Assembly: GCA_934351255.1 (NCBI GenBank)
Contig: CAKRJH010000009.1
Coordinates: 40,825 to 104,824 of the forward strand
Direction: 5' to 3'
Source of the DNA: an uncultured Lachnospiraceae bacterium
GTDB lineage: Bacteria > Bacillota > Clostridia > Lachnospirales > Lachnospiraceae
DNA length: 64,000 bases
The notes beneath the pieces were generated by a model. That model saw only the letters and a list, made by a program, of their open reading frames with translations. It was not told the DNA's origin and did no database searches. Made by a program: the position numbers and the translations under genes. Of the stretch, positions 1 through 8,403 are shown piece by piece (within the stretch, counting starts at the first letter, position 1; each line of letters begins with the position of its first letter).

Positions 1-437
1 AAACTGTGACCCAGCAGATCCATCTGGATGCATGCCTCTTCCGGATCCATCGGCTTCATGGCAAAACGCTTGGAGCGGATGATCTGGATCTCCTCGTCAT
101 CCGGAATCTCTTCCTCAACAAACGCCTTGCTCAAGCTGACTGCTGACTGCTGTGAATCCACAATCTTGTTCTTGTATTTGCGAAGCTGACGCTCGATAAT
201 CTCCTCTACCAGGTCAATGGATACATACATATCATTGCTGACCTGCTCTGCACGAACAATGTTTCCTTTCATAGGAATCGTAATCTCGATCTTCTGTCTC
301 TCCTTCTCTACACTGAGAGTAACCTGTACCTCTGTCTCCGGAGTAAAGTAACGCTCCAGTTTTCCAATCTTCTCGTACACGGCATCTCTCAGACCATCGG
401 TTACGTCGATATTCTTACCACTGATAATGTACTGCAT
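1..437 (-). CDS. hpf: Ribosome hibernation-promoting factor, long form (partial, 3' end cut by window)
   Basis: The reverse strand encodes a protein beginning MQYIISGKNIDVTDGL; 145 codons lie in the window and the C-terminus is off the left edge. The N-terminal S30AE domain binds the 30S subunit in the decoding region. The phrase near the cut, FAMKPMDPEEACIQMDLLGH, is typical of the C-terminal dimerisation domain of long HPF, which builds 100S ribosomes when growth slows. The ATG at 437 has AAAGGAG about 7 nt upstream, and a sigma-A-type promoter sits just beyond it. The family match is clear; only the missing 3' end is uncertain. Confidence 0.95.
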   Translation of the reverse strand, partial: MQYIISGKNIDVTDGLRDAVYEKIGKLERYFTPETEVQVTLSVEKERQKIEITIPMKGNIVRAEQVSNDMYVSIDLVEEIIERQLRKYKNKIVDSQQSAVSLSKAFVEEEIPDDEEIQIIRSKRFAMKPMDPEEACIQMDLLGHS

Positions 438-469
438 GATTATCAACTCCTTTGCTATATGTTATCCCT

Positions 470-498
470 ATTATACCCCACCCCGGAGGTCTTTTCAA
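470..498 (-). promoter_or_regulatory. Promoter of hpf
   Basis: Read leftward: -35 TTGAAA (498-493), 17-nt spacer, -10 TATAAT (475-470), about 32 nt before the hpf start codon. Spacing and hexamers fit a sigma-A promoter. Confidence 0.7.
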
Positions 499-830
499 GA
501 AAAACTGCACAATTTTATTCTCATTTTTTTGTATTTGTTGGACATTTTTCATGTCAATCCCTTTTTCAAACTTTTTTCTCACTTTGGTCATTTTTTCTTT
601 TTTTCACAAAACATAGTTTCGTTCGACCATTTTTCACTTTTGAAAACAGACGTCATATCATAGTGGATAATGTGGATAATTTCGTGTATAACTCCATTTT
701 TGGCATTTTTTGCCATTACAGATTGTGGATAATCGTTTCACTTATTCACAAAGGAGTCGACATTTGTCGAATCATCCACATTTTGTTTTTGTGAATATTA
801 CACAAATTTTACAAATGTCAACAAATTTTT
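499..830. other. AT-rich gene-free region with a cluster of DnaA-box-like 9-mers
   Basis: No convincing gene lies between the hpf promoter and the ridA terminator. The stretch is strongly AT-rich and pyrimidine-rich on the top strand. Within 662-798 lie two perfect DnaA boxes on the bottom strand (TTATCCACA, 679-671 and 732-724) and TTATTCACA on the top strand (742-750), which fits TTATNCACA. Three one-mismatch versions sit at 662-670, 772-780 and 790-798. No dnaA or dnaN is nearby, so this is called a box cluster and not an origin. Confidence 0.55.
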
Positions 831-832
831 AT

Positions 833-863
833 AAAAAAATGTTGTCTGACAATTCAGACAACA
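833..863 (-). terminator. Intrinsic terminator of ridA
   Basis: A perfect 10-bp stem (840-849 with 854-863, loop CAAT) is followed on the bottom strand by a run of seven T. It lies about 40 nt past the ridA stop. Confidence 0.85.
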
Positions 864-902
864 TTCCTTTTGGTTCTGTCTATTCGACTGTGTAATCTGA
901 GC

Positions 903-1280
903 TTAGCACTCGACAATCGCTTCCACTTCGATTGCGACATCCTTTGGAAGTCTTGCCACCTGTACACAGGATCTGGCCGGATACGGCTCCTCAAAGTACT
1001 CAGCATAGACTTCATTGATCGCACCAAACTGCTCCATATCGGAGATAAACACCGTAGTCTTGATCACCTTATCCATGGAAGCGCCCGCCTCCTCGATCAG
1101 ATTCTTCAGGTTGGAAAATGCCTGTGCAGCCTGCTGCGCAGCCGTTCCTGTCACCAGTTCACCGGTCGCCGGATCGATCGGAATTACCCCGGAAGTATAC
1201 AAAATACCATTCACCTCGATGGCCTGGGAATATGGTCCGATTGCTGCCGGAGCCTTGTCTGTAGAAATTACTTTCTTCAT
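903..1280 (-). CDS. ridA: RidA family reactive intermediate/imine deaminase
   Basis: This 125-residue protein begins MKKVISTDKAPAAIGPYSQA and shows the family hallmarks: GPYSQA near the N-terminus, the SGVIPIDPATGELV stretch, and the C-terminal RSCVQVARLPKDVAIEVEAI block with the arginine that binds the carboxylate of 2-imino acids. RidA hydrolyses reactive enamines and imines released by PLP enzymes such as threonine dehydratase. The ATG at 1280 was chosen because GAGGAAG lies about 8 nt upstream; a longer reading from 1301 has no ribosome site. It is a single gene with its own promoter and terminator. Confidence 0.93.
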   Translation of the reverse strand: MKKVISTDKAPAAIGPYSQAIEVNGILYTSGVIPIDPATGELVTGTAAQQAAQAFSNLKNLIEEAGASMDKVIKTTVFISDMEQFGAINEVYAEYFEEPYPARSCVQVARLPKDVAIEVEAIVEC

Positions 1281-1301
1281 TATCGTCTTCCTCCTCATCA
1301 T

Positions 1302-1391
1302 TTTGGTTACTTTTCCCTAAATATAGCACCTTTTTTTCTGCGCCGCAATATATTATAATAGGGTAAAACTTACATAAGATTGGAGATTATC
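1302..1391. promoter_or_regulatory. Divergent promoter region of ridA and the S1-domain gene
   Basis: Leftward (ridA): TTGCGG (1348-1343), 17 nt, TATATT (1325-1320). Rightward (S1-domain gene): a good -10 TATAAT at 1354-1359, but the matching -35 position is only a T-run. The rightward ribosome site GGAG at 1382-1385 precedes the ATG at 1392. Confidence 0.5.
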
Positions 1392-2246
1392 ATGAAAGCT
1401 TCTATACAACTGGGACGAACCCAGGAACTGATCGTGGTCAAGACCACGGATTTCGGCGTGTATCTGAACACCGCCACCGGCGAAGATAAGAACCGCATCC
1501 TCCTTCCCAAGGCACAGGTTCCCAAGGGCACCCAGATCGGTGACGCACTGAATGTCTTTGTCTATAAAGATTCCGAAGACCGTCCTATCGCTACCACTCT
1601 GGAACCGGAACTGGAACTGGGACAGGTTGCCAGACTGATCGTCAAGCAGGTCACCCGCATCGGCGCCTTTCTGGAATGGGGTCTTTCCAAGGATCTGCTG
1701 CTGCCCTTCCGCGAACAGCTTTATCCGGTCAAGGAGGGGGATGCCGTACTGGTTGCCCTGTATCTGGACAAGAGTGAGCGCCTCTGCGCCACCATGCACG
1801 TCTATCACCACCTGAAAAATGACTCGGATTACCAGAAAGATGATGAGGTCTTTGGCCGTGTCTACGAGATCAGTGACAACTTCGGTGTATTTGTCGCTGT
1901 CGATGACCGGTATTCCGCACTGATCCCCAAAAAGGAAGTATTTGAGAACTACCGTATCAATCAGCCGGTCTATGCCAGAGTCGCGCAGGTGATGGAGGAT
2001 GGCCGTCTCACCCTGAGTGTCAAGAAAAAGATTCCGGAGCAGCTCAGTGAAGATGCCGCATTGATCCTTGATATGCTCGAGGAGGCCGGCGGATTTCTTC
2101 CGTACCATGACAAGAGCGCACCGGAAGCGATCAAGGCCAAATTCCACATGAGCAAAGCAGCCTACAAACGCGCCATTGGCAATCTGATGAAAAAAAGGCA
2201 GATCACCATCTCAGAAGATGGCATCCGCCTTGCATCTCAATCCTGA
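1392..2246 (+). CDS. cvfB: S1-domain RNA-binding protein, CvfB family
   Basis: The 284-residue protein begins MKASIQLGRTQELIVVKTTD and has the CvfB layout: tandem S1-like OB folds (roughly 1-60, 65-130 and 145-215, the last with GRVYEISDNFGVFVAVDDRYSAL-type sequence, here read in parts) and a C-terminal winged helix (about 220-284) containing FHMSKAAYKRAIGNL. CvfB proteins bind RNA and affect virulence-factor expression in staphylococci; the exact role in Clostridia is not known. A TTG codon at 1380 opens the frame earlier, but the ATG at 1392 has a properly spaced GGAG. It is the only rightward gene before prmA. Confidence 0.85.
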   Translation: MKASIQLGRTQELIVVKTTDFGVYLNTATGEDKNRILLPKAQVPKGTQIGDALNVFVYKDSEDRPIATTLEPELELGQVARLIVKQVTRIGAFLEWGLSKDLLLPFREQLYPVKEGDAVLVALYLDKSERLCATMHVYHHLKNDSDYQKDDEVFGRVYEISDNFGVFVAVDDRYSALIPKKEVFENYRINQPVYARVAQVMEDGRLTLSVKKKIPEQLSEDAALILDMLEEAGGFLPYHDKSAPEAIKAKFHMSKAAYKRAIGNLMKKRQITISEDGIRLASQS

Positions 2247-2274
2247 TATCATATAATGTTGGGGAATACGATTT

Positions 2275-3081
2275 TTATTCTGTTTCCTCTATATAAGAGC
2301 CGTACTGACGAAATCTCTGATACCTCGCCTCGAGAAGCTGCTTCGTCGAAAGAGCAAGCAGACCGGGCAGGGTATCCGTCAGTGCTTTTTTTATGTCCTG
2401 TGCCGTCTCCGGCAGATGATGCTCCAGACCGTCAACAGGTTCCGGAAATATCCGGTCAGCCACATGATTTTGCATCAGATCGGCCGCTGTCATCTTCATG
2501 CGCTGTGCCGCCTCCGCCGTCCGGGAAGAATCTCTCCACAGAATACTTGCAAAACCCTCAGGGGATAAGATCGAATAAACGCTGTGTTCCAGCATCCATA
2601 CCTGATCCGACACTGCCAGGGCCAATGCACCACCGCTTCCCCCCTCGCCGGTAAAGATACTGATGACCGGCGTGGCAAGCCGTGACATTTCCATGAGATT
2701 ACGTGCGATCGCCTCGCCCTGTCCGCGCTGCTCCGCGCCAATCCCACAGTACGCACCCGCAGTATTGATAAGAGTTACCACAGGGCGGCGGAATTTTTCT
2801 GCCTGTTTCATCAGACGCAGTGCCTTGCGATATCCCTCCGGGTTTGGAGACCCGAAGTTGGCAGCCATATTTTCTTCGAGATTATGTCCTTTCTGGATAC
2901 CGATCACCGTCACCGGCTGTCTGCCGAGCAATGCAATGCCACCGACTACCGCACCATCGTCACCGTACAGGCGGTCTCCTTTCATCTCCAGAAAATCCGT
3001 AAAGATCTCCGCGATAAATTCACGGGCATTAGGCCGTTCTACCCGTCTGGCAATATTGACTGAATCCATTGCCTGCTTCAC
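2275..3081 (-). CDS. accA: Acetyl-CoA carboxylase carboxyltransferase, alpha subunit
   Basis: AccA and AccD together transfer the carboxyl group from carboxybiotin to acetyl-CoA, giving malonyl-CoA for fatty-acid synthesis. The sequence carries the crotonase-like core with AGAYCGIGAEQRGQGEAIA and GEGGSGGALALAVSDQV, the oxyanion-hole region of alpha subunits. At 268 residues it is shorter than the E. coli form because the N-terminal helical extension is reduced, as is common in Clostridia. The GTG start at 3081 overlaps the accD stop (GTGA) and has GGAGG upstream, so the two are translationally coupled. An ATG four codons later is possible. It is the last gene of the fatty-acid operon. Confidence 0.95.
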   Translation of the reverse strand: MKQAMDSVNIARRVERPNAREFIAEIFTDFLEMKGDRLYGDDGAVVGGIALLGRQPVTVIGIQKGHNLEENMAANFGSPNPEGYRKALRLMKQAEKFRRPVVTLINTAGAYCGIGAEQRGQGEAIARNLMEMSRLATPVISIFTGEGGSGGALALAVSDQVWMLEHSVYSILSPEGFASILWRDSSRTAEAAQRMKMTAADLMQNHVADRIFPEPVDGLEHHLPETAQDIKKALTDTLPGLLALSTKQLLEARYQRFRQYGSYIEETE

Positions 3082-3959
3082 GATTCCGACACCTCCTTTT
3101 TGCTGTGCATAGCCAGAAGAAGTCCCAATTCCTGGCGCAGTTTTCTGCGGTGAACGATACGGTCCACAAAGCCATGTTCCACCTGAAACTCTGCACGCTG
3201 GAATCCCTCCGGCAGTTCCTGGTGGATCGTCCCCTTGATCACACGCTGGCCCGCAAATCCGATCAATGCCTTTGGCTCAGCCAGAATAATGTCTCCCAGC
3301 ATAGCAAAGCTGGCGGTGACTCCTCCTGTCGTCGGATCGGTCAAAACCGTGATGTATAAAAGCCCTGCATCATCGTGCCGGCCCAGTGCCTCGGACACCT
3401 TGGCCATCTGCATCAGGGAGAGGATCCCCTCCTGCATTCTGGCACCTCCCGATGTCGTAAAGATAATAACCGGCAATTTCTTTCGTGTGGCAGTCTCCAC
3501 CGCCCGCGTGATCTTTTCGCCCACGACCGATCCCATGCTTCCCATCATAAAATGACTGTCCATAATGGCGAGCACCGTCTCCTGTCCACATATCGTTCCA
3601 ATCCCGGTCACCACAGCTTCCGTCTGTCCGGACTTTTCCTGTGCCTTGCGGATCACCTGATCATACTGAGGATAGTCCATCGGATTTTGCGGAGCCATAT
3701 GTGCATCCATCTCCTTAAAACTGCCCTCATCACAAAGAATCCGTATCCTTTCCTGCGGACTCATCCGAAAATGAGCATCACAGGCAGGGCATAATTTATA
3801 AGGGCCCACTTCCTTTCGATAGATAATGGACTTGCAGGTATTGCACTTGATCCACATTCCATCCGGGATGGAAGGCTCCGGTGCCTTCTTCTTTCTGGTA
3901 TTCTTCCTGCCCTCTTTGGGCGTCAGGACAAAATACTCTCTCTTTCCAAATAGATTCAA
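3078..3959 (-). CDS. accD: Acetyl-CoA carboxylase carboxyltransferase, beta subunit
   Basis: Partner of AccA. The N-terminal zinc ribbon is visible at about residues 37-60 (CNTCKSIIYRKEVGPYKLCP then AC), with four cysteines in CxxC pairs. The crotonase-fold core follows, with FTTSGGARMQEGILSLMQMA and TDPTTGGVTASFAMLGD. Length is 293 residues, normal for the family. The best start is TTG at 3959, where AGGAGGA lies about 8 nt upstream; no in-frame ATG occurs before the zinc ribbon except deep in the domain. It overlaps accA by 4 nt and follows accC by 16 nt. Confidence 0.95.
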   Translation of the reverse strand: MNLFGKREYFVLTPKEGRKNTRKKKAPEPSIPDGMWIKCNTCKSIIYRKEVGPYKLCPACDAHFRMSPQERIRILCDEGSFKEMDAHMAPQNPMDYPQYDQVIRKAQEKSGQTEAVVTGIGTICGQETVLAIMDSHFMMGSMGSVVGEKITRAVETATRKKLPVIIFTTSGGARMQEGILSLMQMAKVSEALGRHDDAGLLYITVLTDPTTGGVTASFAMLGDIILAEPKALIGFAGQRVIKGTIHQELPEGFQRAEFQVEHGFVDRIVHRRKLRQELGLLLAMHSKKEVSES

Positions 3960-3975
3960 GACCGATTCCTCCTAA

Positions 3976-5340
3976 CTACTGTTCCGTCTGCGCCGCAAGC
4001 ACCTTTTCTTCCAGAAATGAGGTGTTAAACTGTCCTTTGATAAAATCCGGGTGCATCAGGATCCGATTCTGAAAGCCCATGTTGGTATCCACGCCATCCA
4101 GAATAAATTCATAGAGAGACCTCCGCATCTTGGCGATCGCCTCCTGTCTGGTCTTGCCGTGCACAATCACCTTTGCGATCATGGAATCGTAATATGGTGG
4201 GATCTCATAGCCCTCATACACCGCCGTATCCACACGCACTCCCAGTCCACCGCCCGGCAGCATCAAAAAATCGATCGTGCCGGGACACGGTGCAAATCCC
4301 CTATCAGGATTTTCCGCATTGATACGGCACTCAATCGCATGTCCCAGAATGCGCACATCTTCCTGTCGTATTGACAGTGGTTCTCCGGCAGCAATCCGGA
4401 TCTGTTCTTTGATAATGTCAACCCCGGTCACCATCTCTGTGACGGGATGTTCTACCTGCACGCGGGTATTCATCTCCATAAAATAGAACTCACGACTCGG
4501 TTCATCATACAGAAACTCCAGTGTTCCCACACTCTCATATCCCGCAATCTTCGCCGCCCGGACAGCGGCCCGGCACATGCGTGTTCTGGTCTGTTCGTCA
4601 ATTGCCGGAGATGGTGATTCCTCCAGCACCTTCTGATTCCGGCGCTGCAAAGAACAGTCTCTCTCTCCCAGATGAACCACATGCCCCTGCCGGTCTGCCA
4701 GGATCTGTACCTCAATGTGTCTGGCCTTCTCGATCAATTTTTCGAGATACATGGAATCATCGCCAAATGCCTGACGGGATTCCTGTCTGGCTGAATCCCA
4801 GGCTTCCGTCATCTCCTCAGGCTTTCTGACAATGCGGATTCCCTTGCCGCCGCCTCCGGCGGACGCCTTTAACATTACCGGATATCCAAGATCCTGCGCC
4901 ACCTCCAGCGCTTCCTCCAGGCTGTCCACCGTCCCATCACTTCCGGGAATCACGGGAACTTCCGCCTGTTTCATCAGATCTCTTGCGTGGGATTTATTGC
5001 CCATGGCATCAATCACCCCGGCCGGAGGACCAATAAACTGTATATTACACTCCTGGCACATTGAGGCAAAGGTGCTGTTCTCGGACAAAAATCCAAAGCC
5101 CGGGTGAATAGCCTGCGCCTTCTTCTCGACAGCAGCCGTCAGGATATTCGCCATATTCAGATAACTGTCCGCTGCCCGCGCCGGCCCGATACAGACCGCC
5201 TCGTCGGCCATCTGTGTGTGCAGAGCCTCACGATCTGCCTCCGAAAAGACCGCGACCGTGCGGATCCCCATCTCCCGGCAGGCACGGATAATGCGTACCG
5301 CGATCTCCCCCCGATTTGCAATCAATACTTTATCAAACAT
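3976..5340 (-). CDS. accC: Acetyl-CoA carboxylase, biotin carboxylase subunit
   Basis: AccC carboxylates the biotin carried by AccB, using ATP and bicarbonate. The protein (454 residues) opens MFDKVLIANRGEIAVRIIRA, the standard biotin-carboxylase N-terminus. It shows the ATP-grasp glycine loop KASAGGGGKGIRIV, the catalytic EMNTRVQVEHPVTEMVTG segment and the C-terminal ECRINAE block. The ATG at 5340 is preferred; a TTG at 5352 would add four residues. The fabZ stop lies 4 nt upstream, so the genes are effectively coupled. Confidence 0.96.
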   Translation of the reverse strand: MFDKVLIANRGEIAVRIIRACREMGIRTVAVFSEADREALHTQMADEAVCIGPARAADSYLNMANILTAAVEKKAQAIHPGFGFLSENSTFASMCQECNIQFIGPPAGVIDAMGNKSHARDLMKQAEVPVIPGSDGTVDSLEEALEVAQDLGYPVMLKASAGGGGKGIRIVRKPEEMTEAWDSARQESRQAFGDDSMYLEKLIEKARHIEVQILADRQGHVVHLGERDCSLQRRNQKVLEESPSPAIDEQTRTRMCRAAVRAAKIAGYESVGTLEFLYDEPSREFYFMEMNTRVQVEHPVTEMVTGVDIIKEQIRIAAGEPLSIRQEDVRILGHAIECRINAENPDRGFAPCPGTIDFLMLPGGGLGVRVDTAVYEGYEIPPYYDSMIAKVIVHGKTRQEAIAKMRRSLYEFILDGVDTNMGFQNRILMHPDFIKGQFNTSFLEEKVLAAQTEQ

Positions 5341-5344
5341 GTCA

Positions 5345-5791
5345 TCACCCAATCATAAAAATAAATTCTGCCTGACAGGCCACCTTGTCACCGACATAAG
5401 CCTTCCCCTGTCCGACTCCGGCACTGCCCTTCAGTTTCACGATCTCCACTTCAAACCGCAGGGTATCTCCCGGAACCACCATCCTTTTGAATTTGGCATT
5501 TTTGATCCCACCGAAAAACGGGGTCTTCCCCTTGAATTCCTCCTGGGATAAGATTGCCACTGCGCCAGCCTGAGCCATCGCCTCTACGATCAGCACTCCC
5601 GGCATCACAGGTGCTCCCGGAAAATGTCCCTGAAAATATGGTTCGTTCATTGTGACATTTTTGATCGCTGTCACACTTCGTCCCGGTTCTATCTCCAGAA
5701 TCCGGTCCACCAGCAAAAACGGCGGACGGTGTGGGATGATTTCCATGATCTGCTGTATATCCAATGATGTGTTTTCTGATGTGTTGTCCAT
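5345..5791 (-). CDS. fabZ: 3-hydroxyacyl-[ACP] dehydratase FabZ
   Basis: This is the hotdog-fold dehydratase of fatty-acid elongation, 148 residues. The family signature is present: PHRPPFLLVDRI, then NEPYFQGHFPGAPVMPGVL with the catalytic His, and EAMAQAGAVA with the catalytic Glu. It acts on beta-hydroxyacyl-ACP; some clostridial FabZ enzymes also isomerise to make unsaturated chains, which cannot be decided here. The ATG at 5791 has AAGGAGG upstream. It sits between accB and accC, the usual clostridial order. Confidence 0.96.
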   Translation of the reverse strand: MDNTSENTSLDIQQIMEIIPHRPPFLLVDRILEIEPGRSVTAIKNVTMNEPYFQGHFPGAPVMPGVLIVEAMAQAGAVAILSQEEFKGKTPFFGGIKNAKFKRMVVPGDTLRFEVEIVKLKGSAGVGQGKAYVGDKVACQAEFIFMIG

Positions 5792-5834
5792 GTGCTGCCT
5801 CCTTTTTCTATGTCCAATTTTCAGGACACACGTT

Positions 5835-6329
5835 TTATACTACACGGAACAGATTTTGTCCGTACTCCACAAATTCTCCATCCTGCACCAGAACCTCGGC
5901 AACCGTTCCTTCCACATCACTTGGCACCTCATTCATAAACTTCATCGCCTCTATGATACAGAGAACATCTCCTGGTGCCACATGGTCTCCAGCCTTCACA
6001 TAAGGTGGTTTATCCGGTGCAGAACTTGCATAGAAGGTCCCGACGATCGGAGACTTTACATAGACCCCTTCCGGCTGCGCGCTTCCTTCATTCTGTCCTG
6101 AATCTTCCCCAGATTCTTTCTCCTGTCCGACTGAGGATTCCGGCACACCGGATGCAGCCGGCATCCCACAGGCATTTCCGGCCATCGGCACAGCCACCGG
6201 TGCTGCCGGCACCGCAGAGCCGGTATTACGGCTGAATCTGACACTGACATTGTCCATGGAAAGATCCATTTCACGAAGATCTGATTCCTCAAACAAAGAC
6301 ATCAACTCTTTAACTTCATTGTAATTCAT
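5835..6329 (-). CDS. accB: Acetyl-CoA carboxylase biotin carboxyl carrier protein
   Basis: A 164-residue BCCP. The C-terminal biotinyl domain (about 88-164) contains EAMKFMNEV with the biotinylated lysine near residue 130. The middle (about 38-85) is an Ala/Pro/Gly-rich flexible linker that lets biotin swing between AccC and AccA/AccD. The ATG at 6329 has GGAGG 9 nt upstream; a TTG at 6338 would lie too close to that site. Confidence 0.95.
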   Translation of the reverse strand: MNYNEVKELMSLFEESDLREMDLSMDNVSVRFSRNTGSAVPAAPVAVPMAGNACGMPAASGVPESSVGQEKESGEDSGQNEGSAQPEGVYVKSPIVGTFYASSAPDKPPYVKAGDHVAPGDVLCIIEAMKFMNEVPSDVEGTVAEVLVQDGEFVEYGQNLFRVV

Positions 6330-6371
6330 GATTACCAACCTCCATTTTACAGACGCAGTGTTTCTCGTTTC

Positions 6372-7613
6372 CTACCGGTCTTCCCATTTTTTGAAGCATA
6401 GCACTGCATTATGTCCTCCGAATCCCAGAGAATTGGACATAGCATATTTTGTCTGCGGTACTTCGCGTCCCACATTTGGAATATAGTCCAGATCACAGGC
6501 CTCATCCGGTGTATGGTAATTGATCGTCGGAGGAAGGAAGTCTTCCTCCAGTGCCTTGACGCAGGCGATAGCCTCTATCGCGCCAGCCGCGCCCAGAAGA
6601 TGACCGGTCATAGACTTGGTGGAGCTGACCGGCACATTCTTAGCCGCTTCTCCCAGAGCCTTTTTGATCGCTGCTGTCTCTCCCTCGTCGTTGGCGTGTG
6701 TGCTGGTTCCATGCGCATTGATATAGGAGATCTCATCCGGTGCGGCACCGGCTTCATCCATGGCCATCCGGATTGCTCTGGCTGCGCCGTCACCATCCGG
6801 ACATGGTGCCGTAATATGATAGGCATCCGCTGTCACTCCATATCCGACGACCTCCGCGTAAATCTTTGCACCTCTTGCACGGGCATGTTCCAGTTCCTCC
6901 AGGATCAGTACCCCGGCACCGTCTCCCATGACAAAACCATCACGCTCCTTATCAAACGGACGGCACGCACTCTTCGGATCCGGATTATTGGACAGGGCGG
7001 TCAGATTCTGGAATCCCGCTACGCCGATCTCACTGATCGCACTCTCGGTTCCACCGGCAAAACAAACATCGAGATAACCGTGTTTGATGTTGCGGTACGC
7101 CTCGCCGATGCAGTTTGTTCCACTCGCACAGGCGGTCACAATATTTTCGCAGACTCCCTTTGCTCCAAAACGGATCGCAATATTTCCTGCCGCCATGTTC
7201 CCGATCGTCATGGTGATAAACAGAGGAGAGACCCTTGCAGGCCCCTTTTCTTTCATTTTCGTCACCTGCTCCTGTATCGTCACCAGTCCGCCGATCCCGC
7301 TTCCCACAATAACACCGACACGTTGTGCATCTTCCTGCTCCATGTCCAGTCTGCTGTCTTCAAATGCCTGTACAGCGGCAGCCATGCCATACACACTGTA
7401 CATGTCATTTCTCTTCACTTCTTTTTTCGTCATGTACTGTTCCGGATCAAAATTCTTCACCTCAGCAGCCACCGTTGCCTTAAATCCGCTGGCATCAAAC
7501 TTTGAGATCACATCGATCCCACACTTTCCGTTCCTCAATCCGTTCCAGTATTCCTCCACGGTATTTCCGATCGGAGTTACCGCGCCCATGCCCGTAACCA
7601 CTACTCTGTTCAT
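6372..7613 (-). CDS. fabF: Beta-ketoacyl-[ACP] synthase II
   Basis: Condensing enzyme for chain elongation, 413 residues, starting MNRVVVTGMGAVTPIGNTVE. The catalytic triad is visible: Cys near residue 162 in TACASGTNCIG, His in NAHGTSTHANDEGE, and His in TGHLLGAAGAIEA. The thiolase-like fold is complete. The ATG at 7613 is preceded by GAGGAAA; an upstream in-frame start at 7637 lacks family similarity. It is followed by accB, as in other clostridial fab operons. Confidence 0.96.
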   Translation of the reverse strand: MNRVVVTGMGAVTPIGNTVEEYWNGLRNGKCGIDVISKFDASGFKATVAAEVKNFDPEQYMTKKEVKRNDMYSVYGMAAAVQAFEDSRLDMEQEDAQRVGVIVGSGIGGLVTIQEQVTKMKEKGPARVSPLFITMTIGNMAAGNIAIRFGAKGVCENIVTACASGTNCIGEAYRNIKHGYLDVCFAGGTESAISEIGVAGFQNLTALSNNPDPKSACRPFDKERDGFVMGDGAGVLILEELEHARARGAKIYAEVVGYGVTADAYHITAPCPDGDGAARAIRMAMDEAGAAPDEISYINAHGTSTHANDEGETAAIKKALGEAAKNVPVSSTKSMTGHLLGAAGAIEAIACVKALEEDFLPPTINYHTPDEACDLDYIPNVGREVPQTKYAMSNSLGFGGHNAVLCFKKWEDR

Positions 7614-7650
7614 TGTCGTTTCCTCATCTCTTTCCATACACTACTGTTTC

Positions 7651-8379
7651 CTACATCACCATGCCGCCGTCTACATGAAGTACCTGCCCGGTAATATAGC
7701 GGTTTGTCGCCAGAAAGACAGCTGCATCTGCCACATCTTTCACGCTGCCGCCGCATCCCAGCGGAATGGTGTTCATGATCTGCTGCCGGATCTCCTCTTT
7801 GAGCACTGCCGTCATGTCCGTCTCAATATATCCGGGTGCGATCGCATTGCAGGTGATCCCTCTGGATGCCAGTTCTTTGGCCACCGATTTGGTCAGTCCG
7901 ATCACACCCGCCTTGGACGCTGCATAGTTGGCCTGTCCTGCATTGCCGGACACTCCTACGACCGATGCCATATTGACAATGCTTCCACTTTTCTGTCGAA
8001 GCATAACTTTGCTGACGTGGCGTATCATATTAAAGGTTCCCTTCAGATTCGTCCGGATCACCTCATCAAACTGTTCCTCTTTCATGCCAATGATCAGGGT
8101 ATCCCTGGTGATGCCGGCATTATTCACCAGCACATCGATACTGCCCCATTCTTTTTTGACCCGGGCGGTAAAATCCTGCGCAAATGCAAAGTCTCCCACA
8201 TCCCCGGCCACGGCCATACACTTTACGCCATATGCCTCAATCTCCCGAACCACGGTCTCATCGAGATGACTGTGGTAATTCAGGGCAATGTTGGCACCCT
8301 GCGCTGCAAAGGCCAGTGCCACGGCTTTGCCGATACCTTTGGCTCCGCCCGTGACGATCACATTTTTTTCCTGTAACAT
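7651..8379 (-). CDS. fabG: 3-oxoacyl-[ACP] reductase FabG
   Basis: A short-chain dehydrogenase of 242 residues that reduces beta-ketoacyl-ACP with NADPH. Visible motifs are the glycine-rich cofactor loop TGGAKGIGKAVA, VNNAGITRD, catalytic Ser in ASVVGVSGNAGQANYAASKAG together with the YxxxK pair, and the C-terminal GQVLHVDGGMVM. Context within the fab operon supports FabG over other SDR enzymes. Confidence 0.95.
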   Translation of the reverse strand: MLQEKNVIVTGGAKGIGKAVALAFAAQGANIALNYHSHLDETVVREIEAYGVKCMAVAGDVGDFAFAQDFTARVKKEWGSIDVLVNNAGITRDTLIIGMKEEQFDEVIRTNLKGTFNMIRHVSKVMLRQKSGSIVNMASVVGVSGNAGQANYAASKAGVIGLTKSVAKELASRGITCNAIAPGYIETDMTAVLKEEIRQQIMNTIPLGCGGSVKDVADAAVFLATNRYITGQVLHVDGGMVM

Positions 8380-8403
8380 TCTCTGATCTCCTTTTCTCCG
8401 GCC

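Noticed and set aside
662..798. Chromosome origin (oriC)
   Set aside because: DnaA-like boxes are present, but dnaA, dnaN or other origin-flanking genes are not; only a box cluster is claimed.
870..1358. Rightward open frame opposite ridA
   Set aside because: It is the reverse shadow of ridA and its promoter, without a ribosome site or family similarity.
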